Below, piece by piece: positions 5,689 through 6,400 of a stretch of DNA of 6,400 nt. A model generated the notes under the pieces. The model did no database searches and had not been told where the DNA came from. It saw nothing but the letters and a program-made list of their open reading frames with translations. Origin of the DNA: Oscillospiraceae bacterium (lineage in GTDB: Bacteria > Bacillota > Clostridia > Oscillospirales > Ruminococcaceae); the NCBI GenBank assembly GCA_018110855.1, contig JAGBFZ010000400.1, positions 1-6,400 of the forward strand. Direction: 5' to 3'. A program made the translations under genes and the position numbers. How positions within the stretch are numbered: the first letter of the stretch is position 1; the number at the start of each line of letters is the position of its first letter.

Positions 5689-5743
5689 TGATTTAACTAT
5701 ACACTATTTTAATGAAGCGGAATATTGAAGTATTTCAATCCGC
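5689..5743 (-). promoter_or_regulatory. Candidate Mor-dependent late promoter with operator dyad
   Basis: In the 77-base gap after mor, TTGAA-ATAC-TTCAA (5738-5725) forms a perfect 5+5 dyad. It is flanked by GCGGA (5743-5739) and TCCGC (5721-5717), offset by 3 bases. A -10-like TATAGT lies at 5701-5696. The position 17 bases upstream reads TATTCC, so there is no -35 box. With the start near 5689, the dyad is centred at about -42, where Mor and C bind in Mu. The hexamer is five of six to consensus. That Mor binds here is inferred from this geometry. Confidence 0.5.
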
Positions 5744-5758
5744 AATTTCAATTAAATT

Positions 5759-6076
5759 TTATTCCTCAAAAAATGAAATTTGATTCTCAAGGGGCTTGTT
5801 CCGCTGCTTTGCGACCTCATCGGCGACGATATACCGTATCTGACGTTCAGTCAGCTTGTACCGCCTTGCAAGCTCCGAGAAATTATATCCGTTAAATTCC
5901 TTTCTGATACGGTTGTTTCTCTGCCCGATAGTCAGCTTGTCGGGCATTCGGATATTTATGGGACAGCCTGCATATGTAGCCACAAGCTTCTTGTACGCTT
6001 CAAGCCCTATGCAGTCCGCCAGTTCCCGCTGCTCCTCGTCAAGATCGTCAAGGGTTAGCTCGTCAAGTAAATTCAT
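5759..6076 (-). CDS. mor: Mor/C-family transcription activator
   Basis: In Mu, Mor and its relative C bind as dimers over the -35 region and recruit polymerase to middle and late promoters. This 105-residue protein (Mu Mor is somewhat longer) shows the family layout. An acidic helical N-terminus (DLDEEQRELADCIGLEAYKKL, about 11-31) forms the dimer part. A short strand GCPINIRMP (37-45) sits where the family has its DNA-contacting linker. A C-terminal helix-turn-helix follows RNNRIRKEFNG, with SELARRYKLTERQIRYIV (67-84). The tail SFFEE is acidic. AAAGGAG 7 bases before the ATG fixes the start. It lies 15 bases after an upstream gene, likely the same transcript. Since structural genes follow directly, it probably does the job of C in Mu. 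Confidence 0.88.
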   Translation of the reverse strand: MNLLDELTLDDLDEEQRELADCIGLEAYKKLVATYAGCPINIRMPDKLTIGQRNNRIRKEFNGYNFSELARRYKLTERQIRYIVADEVAKQRNKPLENQISFFEE

Positions 6077-6091
6077 ATGCAGGCTCCTTTC

Positions 6092-6400
6092 TCATTCCAC
6101 AAGCGTTATGGACGTGTTATTTTTGATAAAATGTGCTTTGAGCGTCCTGAACGAACCGAAGCACGGCGTATAATATATTATGTGAATCATTTCGGGATTT
6201 TCCTTTACAAGTCGGTTGTACGCCCGCTTTCCGAACTCTTTTATGAAATCCTGTTTTGCTTTTCCCGTAAGCACATTTTTCTTGCCCTCAAAGCAAAATC
6301 GCCTGCGGATCTCGCCGTCCTCGGTCAGCCATTTTCCTTTGAACACGCCGTCCACAAACACCACAAGAGAAAACTTAGTGCTTGATGTCCGTCTCGTTTC
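6092..6400 (-). CDS. Unrecognised small protein, C-terminal part (runs off right edge)
   Basis: The frame is open from the TGA at 6092 to the window edge, about 102 codons, so the true start lies outside. A GTG at 6364 could be taken as a start, but the twelve codons before it are open and protein-like (TRRTSSTKFSLV), and no ribosome site precedes the GTG. The visible part is basic, with FVDGVFKGKWLTEDGEIRRR, FIKEFGKRAYNRL and a closing aromatic stretch IHIIYYTPCFGSFRTLKAHF. I see no helix-turn-helix, membrane segment or catalytic motif. It lies 15 bases upstream of mor and holds the ribosome site for it, so it is probably the last early or middle gene before the activator. I do not assign a function. 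Confidence 0.65.
   Translation of the reverse strand, partial: ETRRTSSTKFSLVVFVDGVFKGKWLTEDGEIRRRFCFEGKKNVLTGKAKQDFIKEFGKRAYNRLVKENPEMIHIIYYTPCFGSFRTLKAHFIKNNTSITLVE

Noticed and set aside
5717..5743. The mor-downstream dyad as an intrinsic terminator of early transcription
   Set aside because: No U-tract follows in the operon direction (TTCATTAAAA), and there is a 3-base bulge. The spacing to the TATAGT hexamer suits an operator better.
6362..6364. GTG as the start of the right-edge gene
   Set aside because: The frame is open with protein-like codons up to the window edge, and no ribosome site precedes the GTG.
1..6400. CRISPR array, tRNA, rRNA, insertion sequence or attachment site
   Set aside because: I saw no spaced repeat array, cloverleaf, transposase frame or long terminal repeat on either strand.

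Overview
The window is part of a prophage or temperate phage whose recognisable genes all lie on the minus strand, so it reads from right to left. Strong GGAGG-type ribosome binding sites, tightly overlapping genes, moderate GC content and the protein families point to a Firmicutes host, most likely a gut Clostridium of the Ruminococcus/Oscillospiraceae type. The host is inferred; no host gene is present.

Layout in transcription order. At the right edge lies the C-terminal part of an unrecognised small protein (6092-6400). Next comes a Mor/C-family transcription activator (5759-6076). A 77-base gap follows, holding a dyad and a -10-like hexamer that look like an activator-dependent promoter. 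Then comes a compact Mu-like block: a membrane-anchored coiled-coil protein (Mu gp25 position), a small gp26-like protein, and a gp27/DUF3486-like small terminase candidate. This block is followed by a complete NusG-like protein with NGN and KOW domains (4010-4492). A 229-base gap (3781-4009) holds a two-tier inverted repeat, a repeated 10-mer, a doubtful 38-codon ORF and a weak hairpin plus U-tract. Beyond it are a second small-terminase-like protein, a PBSX/XtmB-type large terminase, an A118/SPP1-type portal protein, and the start of an A118-type minor capsid protein that runs off the left edge.

The block is a mosaic. Its regulation and start of the late region (Mor, gp25-, gp26- and gp27-like) follow transposable phage Mu, while the terminase-portal-minor capsid cassette is of the Listeria A118/SPP1 kind. 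A likely reading is that Mor switches on the late operon and the NusG-like protein helps polymerase through the long structural operon, possibly by acting on the structured gap just downstream of its own gene. The packaging motor and portal are then made. The NusG-like gene together with this structured gap is the most interesting part of the window. The Mor promoter and the presence of two small-terminase-like genes come next.
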